Of a stretch of 64,000 nt of DNA, positions 18,367-29,521 are shown piece by piece. The position numbers and the translations under genes were made by a program. The stretch is taken from NCBI RefSeq assembly GCF_016599855.1, contig NZ_CP067041.1, positions 1,860,001 through 1,924,000 on the forward strand, read 5' to 3'. The notes under the pieces are model-generated. The model was not told the DNA's origin, did not search any database, and saw nothing but the letters and a program-made list of their open reading frames with translations. Positions within the stretch are counted from its first letter, which is position 1. Each line of letters starts with the position of its first letter. The stretch comes from Bradyrhizobium diazoefficiens. GTDB taxonomy: Bacteria > Pseudomonadota > Alphaproteobacteria > Rhizobiales > Xanthobacteraceae.

Positions 18367-19453
18367 GATTCTCGACGAGGCCGACCGCCTGATGACGGTC
18401 TGCAATTCCTGCCGCTACTGCGAGGGCCTGTGCGCGGTGTTCCCGGCCATGGAGATGCGGCGCGCCTTCTCCGACGGCGATCTCAACTATCTCGCAAACC
18501 TCTGCCATTCCTGTGGTGCCTGTTACGTCGACTGCCAGTTCTCGCCGCCGCACGAATTCAATGTCAACGTCCCGCAGACGCTCGCGGTCGCGCGCGCTGA
18601 ATCCTATGCGGCCTATGCCTGGCCGCAGGCGCTGTCCGGCGCCTTCGCGCGCAACGGCCTCGTCGTCAGCATTATCGCCGCGCTCAGCATGGCGGCCTTC
18701 ATCCTCGGCTTCGCCGCCCTCAATGACCATAGCGTATTGTTCGGCGTGCACACTGGCCCCGGAGCGTTCTACAAGCTGATGCCGCACAACGCGATGGCCG
18801 CGCTGTTCAGCGGCGCGTTCCTCTATGCCATCCTCGCGCTGGTCATGAGCGTACGCGGCTTCTGGCGCGATATCGGCACGCCGATCGGCGGTCGCGCGGA
18901 CGGCGGCTCGGTCTTACAGGCGATCCGCGATGCCGGCGAGCTACGCTATCTCCATGGCGGTGGAGTCGGCTGTTACAATGAGGACGACAAGCCCACCGAC
19001 CGGCGCAAGCTCTATCATCACCTGACGTTCTACGGCTTCCTGCTGTGCTTTGCGGCGACCTCGGTGGCTACGCTCTATCACTATCTCATCGGCCGCGAGG
19101 CGCCATATCCGTGGTGGGATCTTCCCGTCGTGCTCGGCACGATCGGCGGCATCGGTCTGATCATAGGCCCGGTCGGCCTGTGCGCGGCGAAGATGCGGCG
19201 CGATCCGGCTCTGCTCGACGAGAACCGCTACGGCATGGACATCGGCTTCATTGCCATGCTGTTCCTGACCGGGCTCACCGGCATGACGTTGCTTGTCCTG
19301 CGTGAGACCGCCGCCATGGGACCGCTGCTCGCGCTGCACCTTGGCGCGGTGTTCGCGCTCTTCATCACCATGCCCTACGGCAAGTTCGTGCACGGCATTT
19401 ACCGCTTCGCGGCGCTCGTGCGTTACGCGCAGGAGCGCCGGACGGCGGCGTGA
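18353..19453 (+). CDS. tcuB: Tricarballylate utilisation iron-sulfur membrane protein TcuB
   Basis: 366 residues. Two cysteine clusters near the N-terminus (CNSCRYCEGLCAVFP and CHSCGACYVDCQFSPP) hold 4Fe-4S centres. Six or so membrane helices follow with conserved histidines (KLYHHLTFYGFLLCF, ATLYHYLIGREAP) suited to haem b. TcuB reoxidises TcuA and sends electrons to the quinone pool. The start overlaps tcuA, so translation is probably coupled. Confidence 0.92.
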   Translation: MHGTRILDEADRLMTVCNSCRYCEGLCAVFPAMEMRRAFSDGDLNYLANLCHSCGACYVDCQFSPPHEFNVNVPQTLAVARAESYAAYAWPQALSGAFARNGLVVSIIAALSMAAFILGFAALNDHSVLFGVHTGPGAFYKLMPHNAMAALFSGAFLYAILALVMSVRGFWRDIGTPIGGRADGGSVLQAIRDAGELRYLHGGGVGCYNEDDKPTDRRKLYHHLTFYGFLLCFAATSVATLYHYLIGREAPYPWWDLPVVLGTIGGIGLIIGPVGLCAAKMRRDPALLDENRYGMDIGFIAMLFLTGLTGMTLLVLRETAAMGPLLALHLGAVFALFITMPYGKFVHGIYRFAALVRYAQERRTAA

Positions 19454-19479
19454 GCCGCCTCGTTCCCCAAATCACCCGG

Positions 19480-19503
19480 TCCCAGCGGAGCATTCCGCTG
19501 GGA
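19480..19503 (+). terminator. Perfect ten-base hairpin after tcuB
   Basis: TCCCAGCGGA and TCCGCTGGGA pair fully around GCAT. It is 26 bases past the tcuB stop and between convergent genes. There is no T-run, so it may act on both strands only weakly. Confidence 0.55.
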
Positions 19504-19588
19504 ATGCTGCTTAGCTCGCTGGCGCGCCGATGTCGCGAATCCGGTCTTTGAGATTTACGCGATTGAGAGAATTCGGCTTGTGGTTTGG

Positions 19589-20893
19589 TCAGACCAGCAC
19601 CGGTTTGCGCACGCGACCGGCATTGCCGAACACGCGCAGGTAGCGCTCGATCTCCGAGGGCATGCCGGTCGCCTTCTCGGGATTGTCGGAGAGCTTGACG
19701 GCAGGACGTCCGTCGACCGACGATACCTTGCAGACCAGCGAGATGGGATCGAGATCGAACGAGCCGTCCGGTGCGCAGCCGATGAAATCGTTGGTGAGAT
19801 TGGTGCCCCAGCCGAACGAGAGCCGGACTCGGCCTGAGAAGTGGTGATACGTTTCTTCGATCGAGTCGGCGTCCATCGCGTCGGAGAACACGAGCAGCTT
19901 GTCCCTGGGGTTGCGGCCCTTCTTCTCCCACCAGGCGACGATCTCCTCACCGGCCTGGATCGGCGGCGCGCTGTCGGGGCGGAATCCGGTCCAGTCGGCG
20001 ACCCATTCCGGCGCATCGCGCAGGAAGGCCTTGGTGCCGAAGGCGTCGGGCAGTGCGATCAGCAGATTGCCGCCATAGGTTTGCCGCCACTGGTCGAGAA
20101 TGCGATAGGGCGCCCAGCGCAACTCCTCGTCGTCCCTGGCGAGCGCTGCGGCGACCATCGGCAGTTCGTGTGCATTGGTGCCGATCGCTTCGAGATCGTT
20201 GTCCATCGCGAGCAGCACGTTGGATGTCCCGATGAAAGACGGGCCCAGGCCTTCCTTCACCGCCTCGACGCACCAGCGCTGCCAGAGGAAGCCATGGCGG
20301 CGGCGCGTGCCGAAGTCGGACAACCGCAAATTCTCCAGCTTGCGCAGCCGCTCGACCTTGGTCCACAGCTTGGCCTTGGCGCGGGCATAGAGCACGTCGA
20401 GCTCGAAGCGGCCGCGGCCCTTCATCGCCGAACGCGAGCGCAATTCATTGAGGATGGCGAGCGCCGGTATCTCCCACATCGTGGTGTGGGTCCACGGCCC
20501 GTGGAAATGCAGCTCGTACTGGCCCTCGACCTTGCGCAGCTCGTATTCGGGAAGGCGGAATTCGGCGAGCCAGCGGATGAAGTCCGCCGAGAACATGTGG
20601 GTCTTGCCGTAGAAGGTGTTACCGGCGAGCCAGATCAGCTCCTTCTTGGCGAAACGGATGGTGCGGGCGTGGTCGAGCTGGGCGCGCAGCTCGCTTTCGT
20701 CGATGGTCTCGGCAAGGCGCACATGGCGGGAGCGGTTGATGACCGAAAACGTGACCTGCTGATCCGAGTAGTTCTCCCGAATCATCTGTAACATCAATAG
20801 CTTATAGAAGTCGGTATCAAGCAGGCTGCGGATGATGGGATCCAGCCGCCAGCTGTGATTGTAGGTTCGGCTCGCAATGTCGGTCACTGTCAT
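19589..20893 (-). CDS. pncB: Nicotinate phosphoribosyltransferase
   Basis: 434 residues, usual bacterial PncB length. Signatures include [56 protein letters not shown] and [18 protein letters not shown], with [12 protein letters not shown] near the C-terminus. It makes nicotinate mononucleotide from nicotinate and PRPP in NAD salvage. It is convergent with tcuB and stands alone. Confidence 0.95.
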   Translation of the reverse strand: MTVTDIASRTYNHSWRLDPIIRSLLDTDFYKLLMLQMIRENYSDQQVTFSVINRSRHVRLAETIDESELRAQLDHARTIRFAKKELIWLAGNTFYGKTHMFSADFIRWLAEFRLPEYELRKVEGQYELHFHGPWTHTTMWEIPALAILNELRSRSAMKGRGRFELDVLYARAKAKLWTKVERLRKLENLRLSDFGTRRRHGFLWQRWCVEAVKEGLGPSFIGTSNVLLAMDNDLEAIGTNAHELPMVAAALARDDEELRWAPYRILDQWRQTYGGNLLIALPDAFGTKAFLRDAPEWVADWTGFRPDSAPPIQAGEEIVAWWEKKGRNPRDKLLVFSDAMDADSIEETYHHFSGRVRLSFGWGTNLTNDFIGCAPDGSFDLDPISLVCKVSSVDGRPAVKLSDNPEKATGMPSEIERYLRVFGNAGRVRKPVLV

Positions 20894-21044
20894 GGCCGAA
20901 TTCTAGCGTGGCCGCCCGCGCGCAACCAGTGGCTTTGGCAGGGGGCAGGGCAACGCTGATCTCGCTGGCACTTCCGAAAATTGCTATGAATCAGACCGGC
21001 TCGGAAGCATCTGAGGATGCCCAGCCTATCGGAGGGGAAGCGCA

Positions 21045-21611
21045 ATGGCGAGATTGGCGTATTGGATTGCAGTCCTTGGCACGGGTTCGTTCCTTGCGGG
21101 CGGAGCGAATGCACAAAGTATGACTTTGACAAGCCCCGACATTGCCGATGGCAGCACCATCAGCAACGAACAGGTGTTCAAAGGATTCGGCTGCACCGGC
21201 GGCAATGTCTCACCGGCTTTGAGCTGGAGTGGGGCACCGGCTGCCGCCAAAAGTTTTGCCGTCACCATGTATGATCCGGACGCGCCGACCGGCAGCGGCT
21301 GGTGGCATTGGGTCGTGTTCAACATTCCGGCAGGCACAAACTCGTTGCCCAAAGGCGCAGGCGACGTGAAAGGGAAATTGATGCCTAAGGGTGCCATCCA
21401 AAGCCGAACCGACTTTGGAGCCGACGGTTACGGCGGTCCATGTCCGCCTCCCGGCGACAAGCCGCATCATTACCAGATCACGGTTTATGCGGTTGATGTC
21501 GACAAGTTGCCCGATGCTAAGAACGACTCAGCTTCACCTGCGCTGGTCGGGTTCGACCTGCACTTCCATACCCTGGCGAAAGCCACGTTCACCGGCTTGT
21601 ACGGCCGCTGA
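21045..21611 (+). CDS. Exported YbhB/YbcL-family (PEBP, Raf-kinase-inhibitor-like) protein
   Basis: 188 residues with a signal peptide of about 22 residues ending GGANAQS. The PEBP fold is marked by GCTGGNVSPALSWSGAP, TMYDPDAPTGSGWWHWVVFNIP and YGGPCPPPGDKPHHYQITVYA, which holds the anion-binding pocket residues. Its bacterial role is not established. GGAGGGGAA precedes the ATG. Confidence 0.9.
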   Translation: MARLAYWIAVLGTGSFLAGGANAQSMTLTSPDIADGSTISNEQVFKGFGCTGGNVSPALSWSGAPAAAKSFAVTMYDPDAPTGSGWWHWVVFNIPAGTNSLPKGAGDVKGKLMPKGAIQSRTDFGADGYGGPCPPPGDKPHHYQITVYAVDVDKLPDAKNDSASPALVGFDLHFHTLAKATFTGLYGR

Positions 21612-21726
21612 GTACCGGTCGCTTGCCGTTGAGTTTTTGTGATTGGAGCTGACGGCACGAGCGATACTGACCGATGTCGAACGTTGGCTTCGCAATGGGT
21701 AAGGTCAGGCTCTGGCGGAGGGACTT

Positions 21727-22472
21727 TCAGGGGCGGGCGACGGTCGCCGCCACCGTTTCGAGCTGCCCCCTGATCCAGCGATGCGCCGGATCCTTCTGAT
21801 AGCGCTGGTGCCAGACCATGAACATCGGCAGCTCGGCCAGCGTGCGGGTGCGCGACGCCAGCGGAATCGGCGTTTGTGCGAAGCCACCCATCGTGCCGGA
21901 CGCCAGCAGCCTCGGCATGCTCGCAAGCATTTGCGAACCGCGCAGGAATGGCGGCACGCCGGAGAAGCTCGGCACGGAGATGGCAATGTCACGTTGGAAG
22001 CCGTTGGCCGCCAGCCGCCGGTCGAAGTCAAGCCGCTCATTGTCGGTGTAAACCACGGTGATGTGACGAGCCGCGAGATAGGCGCTGCGGCTGCCGGGCG
22101 CGGCACGTGCCTTCGAGTCGTGGTAGCAGACGTAATGATCGCTCAGCAGGCGCTTCTGCACGATATCGACACCGGACGGCGGCAGCGGCGTGATCAGGAG
22201 ATCGCAGCGGTTCTCGCGCAGCATCGCAGGCGAGGGGGATTGCGAGGGGATCACGCGCAGGTTTGGGCATGGGCGGTTGCGACAATGCCGCGGCCGGATT
22301 TTGCCAACAGCGGATCGCCGGCGATCCGCCGCAGCTTGTTCAGGCCGTCACTGACGGCCGATTGCGTCAGGCCGCGCCGCGTCGCCGCCGCCGTCACCGA
22401 GCCTTCCTCCAGTACCCCGAGGAATAATTCGAGGGCATGGCCGTCGAGGGCCAAATGATCGATTTCCTTCAT
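21727..22472 (-). pseudogene. LysR-type regulator disrupted by an out-of-frame internal deletion
   Basis: Starting near 22472 (22484 also possible), the minus strand encodes a LysR helix-turn-helix (VTAAATRRGLTQSAVSDGLN) that runs to GRGIVATAHAQTCA and stops at about 22251. In a different frame, LRVIPSQSPSPAMLREN resumes directly at the same point and continues with a full co-inducer domain ending HQRYQKDPAHRWIRGQLE, NahR/NodD-like. In intact LysR proteins about 50 residues lie between these two parts, so a block has been lost and the frame broken. Residual activity is unlikely. Confidence 0.82.
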
Positions 22473-22487
22473 GCAGTTCATCATAAT

Positions 22488-22514
22488 CGATCTATTCATC
22501 TTGAGAATAGATCG
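22488..22514. promoter_or_regulatory. Inverted repeat, probable LysR operator
   Basis: CGATCTATTC and GAATAGATCG are perfect inverted arms around seven bases, giving a T-N11-A LysR-type box. It lies between the broken lysR and the divergent pcaH'-'pcaG relic, just where the regulator would act. Confidence 0.6.
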
Positions 22515-22578
22515 CCCCATGATCTCCCGATAAGCCGCGCGCCCGGACCCGGGGGCGCCACAGGGAGAGACAACGCCG

Positions 22579-22851
22579 ATGAATGCCCAGGCGCCAGCCT
22601 TAAGGGATCCCCGCCTCAACCGCCCCGAGCCGTTCACGCCGCGCGATGGCGGCTTCTTCCAGCGCGATCGCACCGTCCATCCGCCGGCCTACGCTCCCGG
22701 CTACAAATCCTCGGTGCTGCGCGCGCTGCGTCAGGCGCTATTGTCGCTGGAAAGCTCGGTCTCGGAGAACACGGGGCGGGTGTTCCGCCTCGTGTATTCC
22801 TTCACGATCAATTTGCAAGGACCAGACGAGATGGTGTTCTTCGACGTGTGA
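22579..22851 (+). pseudogene. In-frame relic fusing the pcaH N-terminus to the pcaG C-terminus (protocatechuate 3,4-dioxygenase)
   Basis: 90 residues. Residues 25-68 (FFQRDRTVHPPAYAPGYKSS, then LSLESSVSENTGRVF) look like the start of the beta subunit PcaH. The last 20 (YSFTINLQGPDEMVFFDV) look like the end of the alpha subunit PcaG (typically LQGxxETVFFDV). The iron-binding Tyr/His residues of PcaH and most of PcaG are absent, so it cannot be a dioxygenase. The simplest reading is one deletion of roughly a kilobase in pcaHG that kept frame. A good ribosome site (GGGAGAG) remains. Confidence 0.75.
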
Positions 22852-22875
22852 AGATCCGGCGGCCGTCCCGCAGGA

Positions 22876-23484
22876 TCACTCTACCCAGTCGTCGCGTTTG
22901 ATCGTTCCGCGCGCGAGGAATTGCGGTGGCTGACGCATCTCGCGCGATCCCGGCCGGTCGGCCGGATCGCGCCCCACTTTTGGTTTCAGCTCTGCCAAAT
23001 CAATGAAGACGTCCGTCTGGCGGCGCAGCTCGTCGGCGACCATGGGGGGCTGAGTGGAGAGCGTGGAGACGACCGTCACGCGGACACCGCGGCGTTGCAG
23101 GGCCTCCACCAGCGAACGGAAATTTCCATCGCCCGAGAATAGCACGATGTGATGGACGTGCTCGGCGAGCTCCATCGCACTTACGGCAATGTCGACATCC
23201 ATGCTGCCCTTCATCTTGCGGCGGCCAGTCGTGGCGTCGACGAACTCTTTGGTGAGCTTGGTGACGACGGTGTACCCGTTATAGTCGAGCCAATCGATCA
23301 AGGGGCGGATCGACGAATACTCCTGATCCTCGATGACGGTCGTGTAGTAGAAGGCGCGCAACAGCGTACCTCGGCTCTGGAATTCACTGAGCAGAAGCCT
23401 GTAGTCGATGTCGAAGCCGAGCGCCTTGGAGGTGGCGTAGAGATTGGCGCCATCGATAAAGAGTGCAATCTTAATTGAAGACAC
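22876..23484 (-). CDS. NYN-domain (LabA/DUF88-like) putative ribonuclease
   Basis: 202 residues from a GTG at 23484, which gives the family-typical start SSIKIALFIDGANLYA. Acidic residues of the PIN-like NYN fold are visible in FIDGAN, KGSMDVDIAVSAMELA and FSGDGNFRSLVEALQRRG. The tail is basic and disordered. NYN proteins are thought to act on RNA. A longer open frame extends upstream to 23703 but has no domain content. Its stop is 24 bases from the pcaHG relic stop, convergent. Confidence 0.88.
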   Translation of the reverse strand: MSSIKIALFIDGANLYATSKALGFDIDYRLLLSEFQSRGTLLRAFYYTTVIEDQEYSSIRPLIDWLDYNGYTVVTKLTKEFVDATTGRRKMKGSMDVDIAVSAMELAEHVHHIVLFSGDGNFRSLVEALQRRGVRVTVVSTLSTQPPMVADELRRQTDVFIDLAELKPKVGRDPADRPGSREMRQPPQFLARGTIKRDDWVE

Positions 23485-23955
23485 TATGCACAAATCCCCA
23501 GTTCCGCAGAAAGCCGGACGGCCCAGCCGAATGGCGCGGTGTGTCAGCCGGAAAACTCTGAAGGCGCCGGTGGCTTGCTGAAAAAAACGGCGCAGACGAC
23601 CGGACAGGGATGGCCGCCTTGCGCCAAGGTTAGGGAGGTTCCACGCCACCAGCGCCAGGGCGCCGAATGCAGCCACGCTAAGGCGCGCGCATTGCCCACT
23701 CAATTGTACCGAGGTAAAGAGCCTCTATCCAAAAGATAGGACTCGATATACGAAGGTAAGTGGTCGCGTCGGCAACAGACGCAATCGAAAGGCTGCGGGT
23801 GCAGGCTGCGCGGCGGATGCTCGCGACCGTACCGCAGGATTGTCGCCGCCGTTTCGGCTCGTGAGTGAGACCAAAGTCTAGGCAGAAGGTCTCTGCCGGT
23901 CGGGAACCAAATCGCTTCCCCTTCTTTGTTCGACAGGTCCCTCGCGGAGGATGTC
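23485..23955. other. Intergenic region without a supported gene
   Basis: This 471-base stretch lies between the divergent NYN gene and the SPW-repeat gene. Short open frames on both strands have no recognisable content. Only a small hairpin (CTATC/GATAG near 23724-23738) stands out. Confidence 0.5.
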
Positions 23956-24345
23956 ATGAGCAAGTTGCAAGAGCGCGAAACCGCCCCTGACGTCTACAAT
24001 CTGTTTCTCGCAGCCGTCCTTTTCATATCGCCGTGGCTGTTCAAATTGACGAACAGCCAAGGCAAGATTGACCTCTGGATCACCAGCGCAATCATCGTCG
24101 TGCTCTCGCTGGCGGCCATCATCGCCTACCGGGACTGGGAGGAATGGATCAACGTCCTGATGGGCATCTGGCTCATCGCTTCACCCTGGCTACTCGGATT
24201 TCCGCATACCCGGGCGATGCACCTGAGCATCGGTTTTGGTGCGGTCATCGTGCTTCTGGCGCTGCTCGATCTCTTCTTGCATTATGAGAAGCGGCATCCG
24301 GACGAGGCGCCGACGGAATCCGCGCGGGAGAGCGCGCACCGTTAG
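23956..24345 (+). CDS. SPW-repeat membrane protein
   Basis: 129 residues with four hydrophobic segments in two repeats. Each repeat carries the SPW motif (VLFISPWLFKL and WLIASPWLLGFPH) and a WxxxIxVLMG-like segment. The family (PF03779) is of unknown function. ATG 23956 has GCGGAGG seven bases upstream; it shares a few bases with an out-of-frame ATG at 23951. The tail is short and charged. Confidence 0.87.
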   Translation: MSKLQERETAPDVYNLFLAAVLFISPWLFKLTNSQGKIDLWITSAIIVVLSLAAIIAYRDWEEWINVLMGIWLIASPWLLGFPHTRAMHLSIGFGAVIVLLALLDLFLHYEKRHPDEAPTESARESAHR

Positions 24346-24353
24346 CGCGGGGA

Positions 24354-26482
<2,129 letters not shown>

Positions 26483-26500
26483 GCTCCCTCCGTTCTGCCG

Positions 26501-28652
26501 CTACTTTCCCTCGAGCGTATTCACCGGCGACCAGTCTGCCGGCGGTGGATTCGCCGCCAATGCCCGCGCACGCTCCGCGAAATATCGGCTCGGCGGATCG
26601 TTGCTGGCGGCGCTTTCGAACAGATCGGCGGCTTTCGCGAAGTCGCGTACGCGCCAGCATTCCAGTCCTCGGGCGTAGGTCGCCGCTCGGATACCCTGCT
26701 CCTGCGTCTCCTGGTTCTTGTGGGCAAGCGGCTCGTACACCCTGATCGGCTCGTCGCGTCCCTGCACCCTGACCAGGTCCAGCTCGCGCCAGGCGTAGGC
26801 GCCGCGGCTCTGATTCACGGTCATCTCGGAGGCCATGATCACGGTGCGGAAATATTTGTTGGCGCCTTCGAGCCGCGAGGCGAGGTTCACGGTGTCGCTC
26901 ATGACCGTGTAGTTGAAGCGCCGGTGCGAGCCGATGTTGCCGACCACGGCTTCGCCGCTGTTCAGCCCGATGCGGTGGGCGAGGCCGCGGCCCCGGAACG
27001 CGGGATGGCTGGCATTGAGCTCCTCCAGCCGGTCGCGGCATTGCAGCGCGGCCGCGACCGCTCTCGTTGCGTGATCGGGATCGTCGGCCGGCGCACCGAA
27101 CATCGCGACAATGGAATCGCCGATATATTTATCAACATAGCCGCCATGGCTTTCGATGATGTCGGTCATGGCGGAGAGATATTCGTTCATCAGCGCCACC
27201 AGCTCGCCCGGCGTCATCTTCTCGGCGATCGAGGAGAAGCCGCTGAGGTCCGAAAAGAACATGGTGATGTTGCGCATCTCGCCGCCGAGCACGGGCATCT
27301 TGCCGGAGGCTACCATGCCGTCGATCACCTCAGGCGCGAGATAGAACGCAAAGCTCTTGCGCAGGAAGCGCTCCTCGCGGTCGGCGATCACGAAGCGGTA
27401 GCCGATCATCATGGCAAGCGCTGCGAGATCGGCGAGCACGGGCTCGTTCAGTGGTAGCGCAAGCGCATGGACGAATGTCACCACGGCGATGGCCGTGTAG
27501 GCGGCAGTGAACGCGACCCAGATGAGCACCGCACCGGTCGGGGCGAGCATGCAGGCCGCGAAGGCAATGACCGCTGCGAACGCAATCGCCAGAATCAGTC
27601 GCATTGGAGGGCCGAGCTCAGTGACGGCGTCACGCTCGATCAGGTTTCGGACCGCTGTGGCGTGGACGAAAACGCCGGCGATATCGCTGCGGGCCTTTTG
27701 TACGGCGCCTATCGGCGCGGGCAGGGCACATCGCGCGACCGACGTTCCGTCATATCCGCCGGCAAGCCGCGTTGAGGTGAGTTTGCGGTCATCGAAATTG
27801 AGGATGCTGCCGAGCAGCACGATCTTGCCGTCAAAGGCGCGGCGGAAGAAATCGGTGTCGCCCTTCTCGACGCAGGCGCGGAGGTCGGCGAAGGAATAGG
27901 TCGGGACGTCGCGGCCCATGCCACGGAAAGTTGAGCGTCAACGTGTTGGGCACTGCGCTCGGGATGGAATAGCTGGACAATGTCGTTACGCCGGGCGGTC
28001 CGGTCTGCGGCGGCGACCCGACTGCGCGCGAAGCGAGCTCGACGGCCATCGCGGGGACCGGTTTGCCGCCGATGGAGAAGCTCAACGGCATCCGCCGGAT
28101 CACGTCGTCGAGGTCGGTGTGGACATTGAGCGCGCGAATATTGGACTTCACCGCCAGTTGCTGCGCGCGATCCGGCTGCTCCGGATGGTCATTGCTGAGA
28201 ATCTCACCGAGCACCAACTTGCCGCCGTCGGAAAGCTTCCGCAGGGCGATGAGGTAGTCCCGGTCAAATCCCTTCAAGCGGCTGCCGAACGAGGCGTCGC
28301 CGAACGGAATCTCCGACTGCTCGATCGAGCTTTGAAAGATGACGTCGAATCCGATCGCCTTGGCACCCCCTTCGCTGACGCTGCCGAGCACCCGGGCGAT
28401 CTCACGCGTCCAGGTCTGGGTCGGCGATCCCTTGAAGGGCGCGGTCTCGTAGGTCTCGCCGTCGATGGCGACGACCGCAACCGGCGACGTCGCGGGATCG
28501 CGGCGGTCGCCGATCAGCTTCCAGCGTAGCGCCGTGAGAATGTCGAGCGAGAGACCTTGCAGCGCCTGCATAGGCGGAGACGTGAACGCCGCGCCCGTAA
28601 CGAGCGCAATCAGGACTGCTGCAACGATGTCCCGCCTGCCGATCCGCCGCAT
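26501..28652 (-). pseudogene. CHASE2-domain adenylate/guanylate cyclase with an apparent frameshift
   Basis: The product would be about 716 residues. From ATG 28652 comes a membrane helix, a periplasmic CHASE2 sensor (VAVVAIDGETYE, GAKAIGFDVIFQ), up to NTLTLNFPW. There the frame must shift: GRDVPTYSFADLRACVEKG continues in the next frame from 27919, with three membrane helices and a class III cyclase domain (MFFSDLSGFSSIAEKMTP, YVDKYIGDSIVAMFG, NYTVMSDTVNLASRL). One extra base near 27920 explains it. Metal-binding aspartates and substrate residues (FSDL, DKYIGD) are present, so the catalytic half itself looks intact. Confidence 0.82.
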
Positions 28653-28671
28653 CGTTGCTGTCGCGGTCCGT

Positions 28672-29339
28672 CTATTCGAACCGCAGCAGACGACTGACAA
28701 TCGGCGTCGGCGGCGAGGTCGCGCTGGCATCGACCTGGAATGTGTACCGCTTCGCCCCGATCTTCGCGAGATAGCTGCCGCCCGTGTCAGCGACTTCCCG
28801 GCTTTTGCAAAATCATAGAACTTTCCGGCGACCATGACGTCGCTCTTCAGCGGCACGCTAATCGTGGGCTCCTTGCCGTCGGTGCGTTCGATCACCAGCG
28901 TGCTACCGCTCTTGGCCTGAATCATTGGTGCGACGCCGTAGATCGTCGGCAGCTTGGCCGGCGCGCTATTGGCACCGGAGCGCATGGTGCGGAACGTGGT
29001 CGCCGCGCTCTGGTTCGCCTCGCGCTCGGAGAGCTGCACGGCGTTGACATCGCACGGCACCTTGACGCGCTGGACGTTGCCGAGTTGCGCGGTGCTCTGC
29101 TCTGCGCCGACCAGCACGACGCCTTCGGTGATGGTCTCGCGCAGGCAGGATTTGAGATAGCTGAGCGTGATGCCGGCCTTGGGGCCGAGCTTGATGATCT
29201 TGCCGGGCGCGACATAGTCCATGAATTCGACGCCGTCGACCTTGCCCTGCACGTCCTCGACAATGGCGGCCGGCGTCTCCGCCATGGCGGCGGCCGCGAG
29301 CCAAAACACGCCGACGATGGTGCCGATCAGGCTTCTCAT
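28672..29339 (-). pseudogene. Exported FecR-domain-like protein with an apparent frameshift
   Basis: About 222 residues. From ATG 29339, a signal peptide ending AAAAMAETP precedes a FecR-like beta domain (AIVEDVQGKVDGVEFMDYVA, GAGITLSY-like KAGITLSYLKS). At KFYDFAKAG the frame is lost; one more G in the run at 28797-28799 restores EVADTGGSYLAKIGAKRYTF and a stop at 28672. It ends 19 bases before the cyclase start, so the two form an operon. Such pairs are taken as envelope sensors upstream of cyclases; the role here is inferred. Confidence 0.75.
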
Positions 29340-29416
29340 GACTTTCTCATCCAGTTCGAACGATAGGCGATGAACCACATCCCGGTGCAGGCCTAGCAAG
29401 GGACGGCCCAGGCAAG

Positions 29417-29432
29417 TGTGATCAGAATCACT
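29417..29432. promoter_or_regulatory. CRP/FNR-type binding site upstream of the FecR-cyclase operon
   Basis: TGTGATCAGAATCACT matches TGTGA-N6-TCACA at nine of ten positions and carries GTGAT/ATCAC arms. It lies 78 bases before the FecR-like start. Because the operon encodes a cyclase, cAMP feedback is possible. A FixK/FNR box (TTGAT-N4-ATCAA) fits less well. Confidence 0.5.
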
Positions 29433-29521
29433 CTTGGTATTGGTGCACGCTGGCAGGAGCAGGTTCAAACAGTTGATGGCAGAAAACGGCGCCGTGGCAA
29501 ACCGGGACATCACGCGCGATG

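Noticed and set aside
29411..29435. FixK/FNR anaerobic box reading of the 29417 site
   Set aside because: The outer bases are G and C where TTGAT-N4-ATCAA needs T and A, so the CRP reading fits better, although FNR-family binding cannot be excluded.
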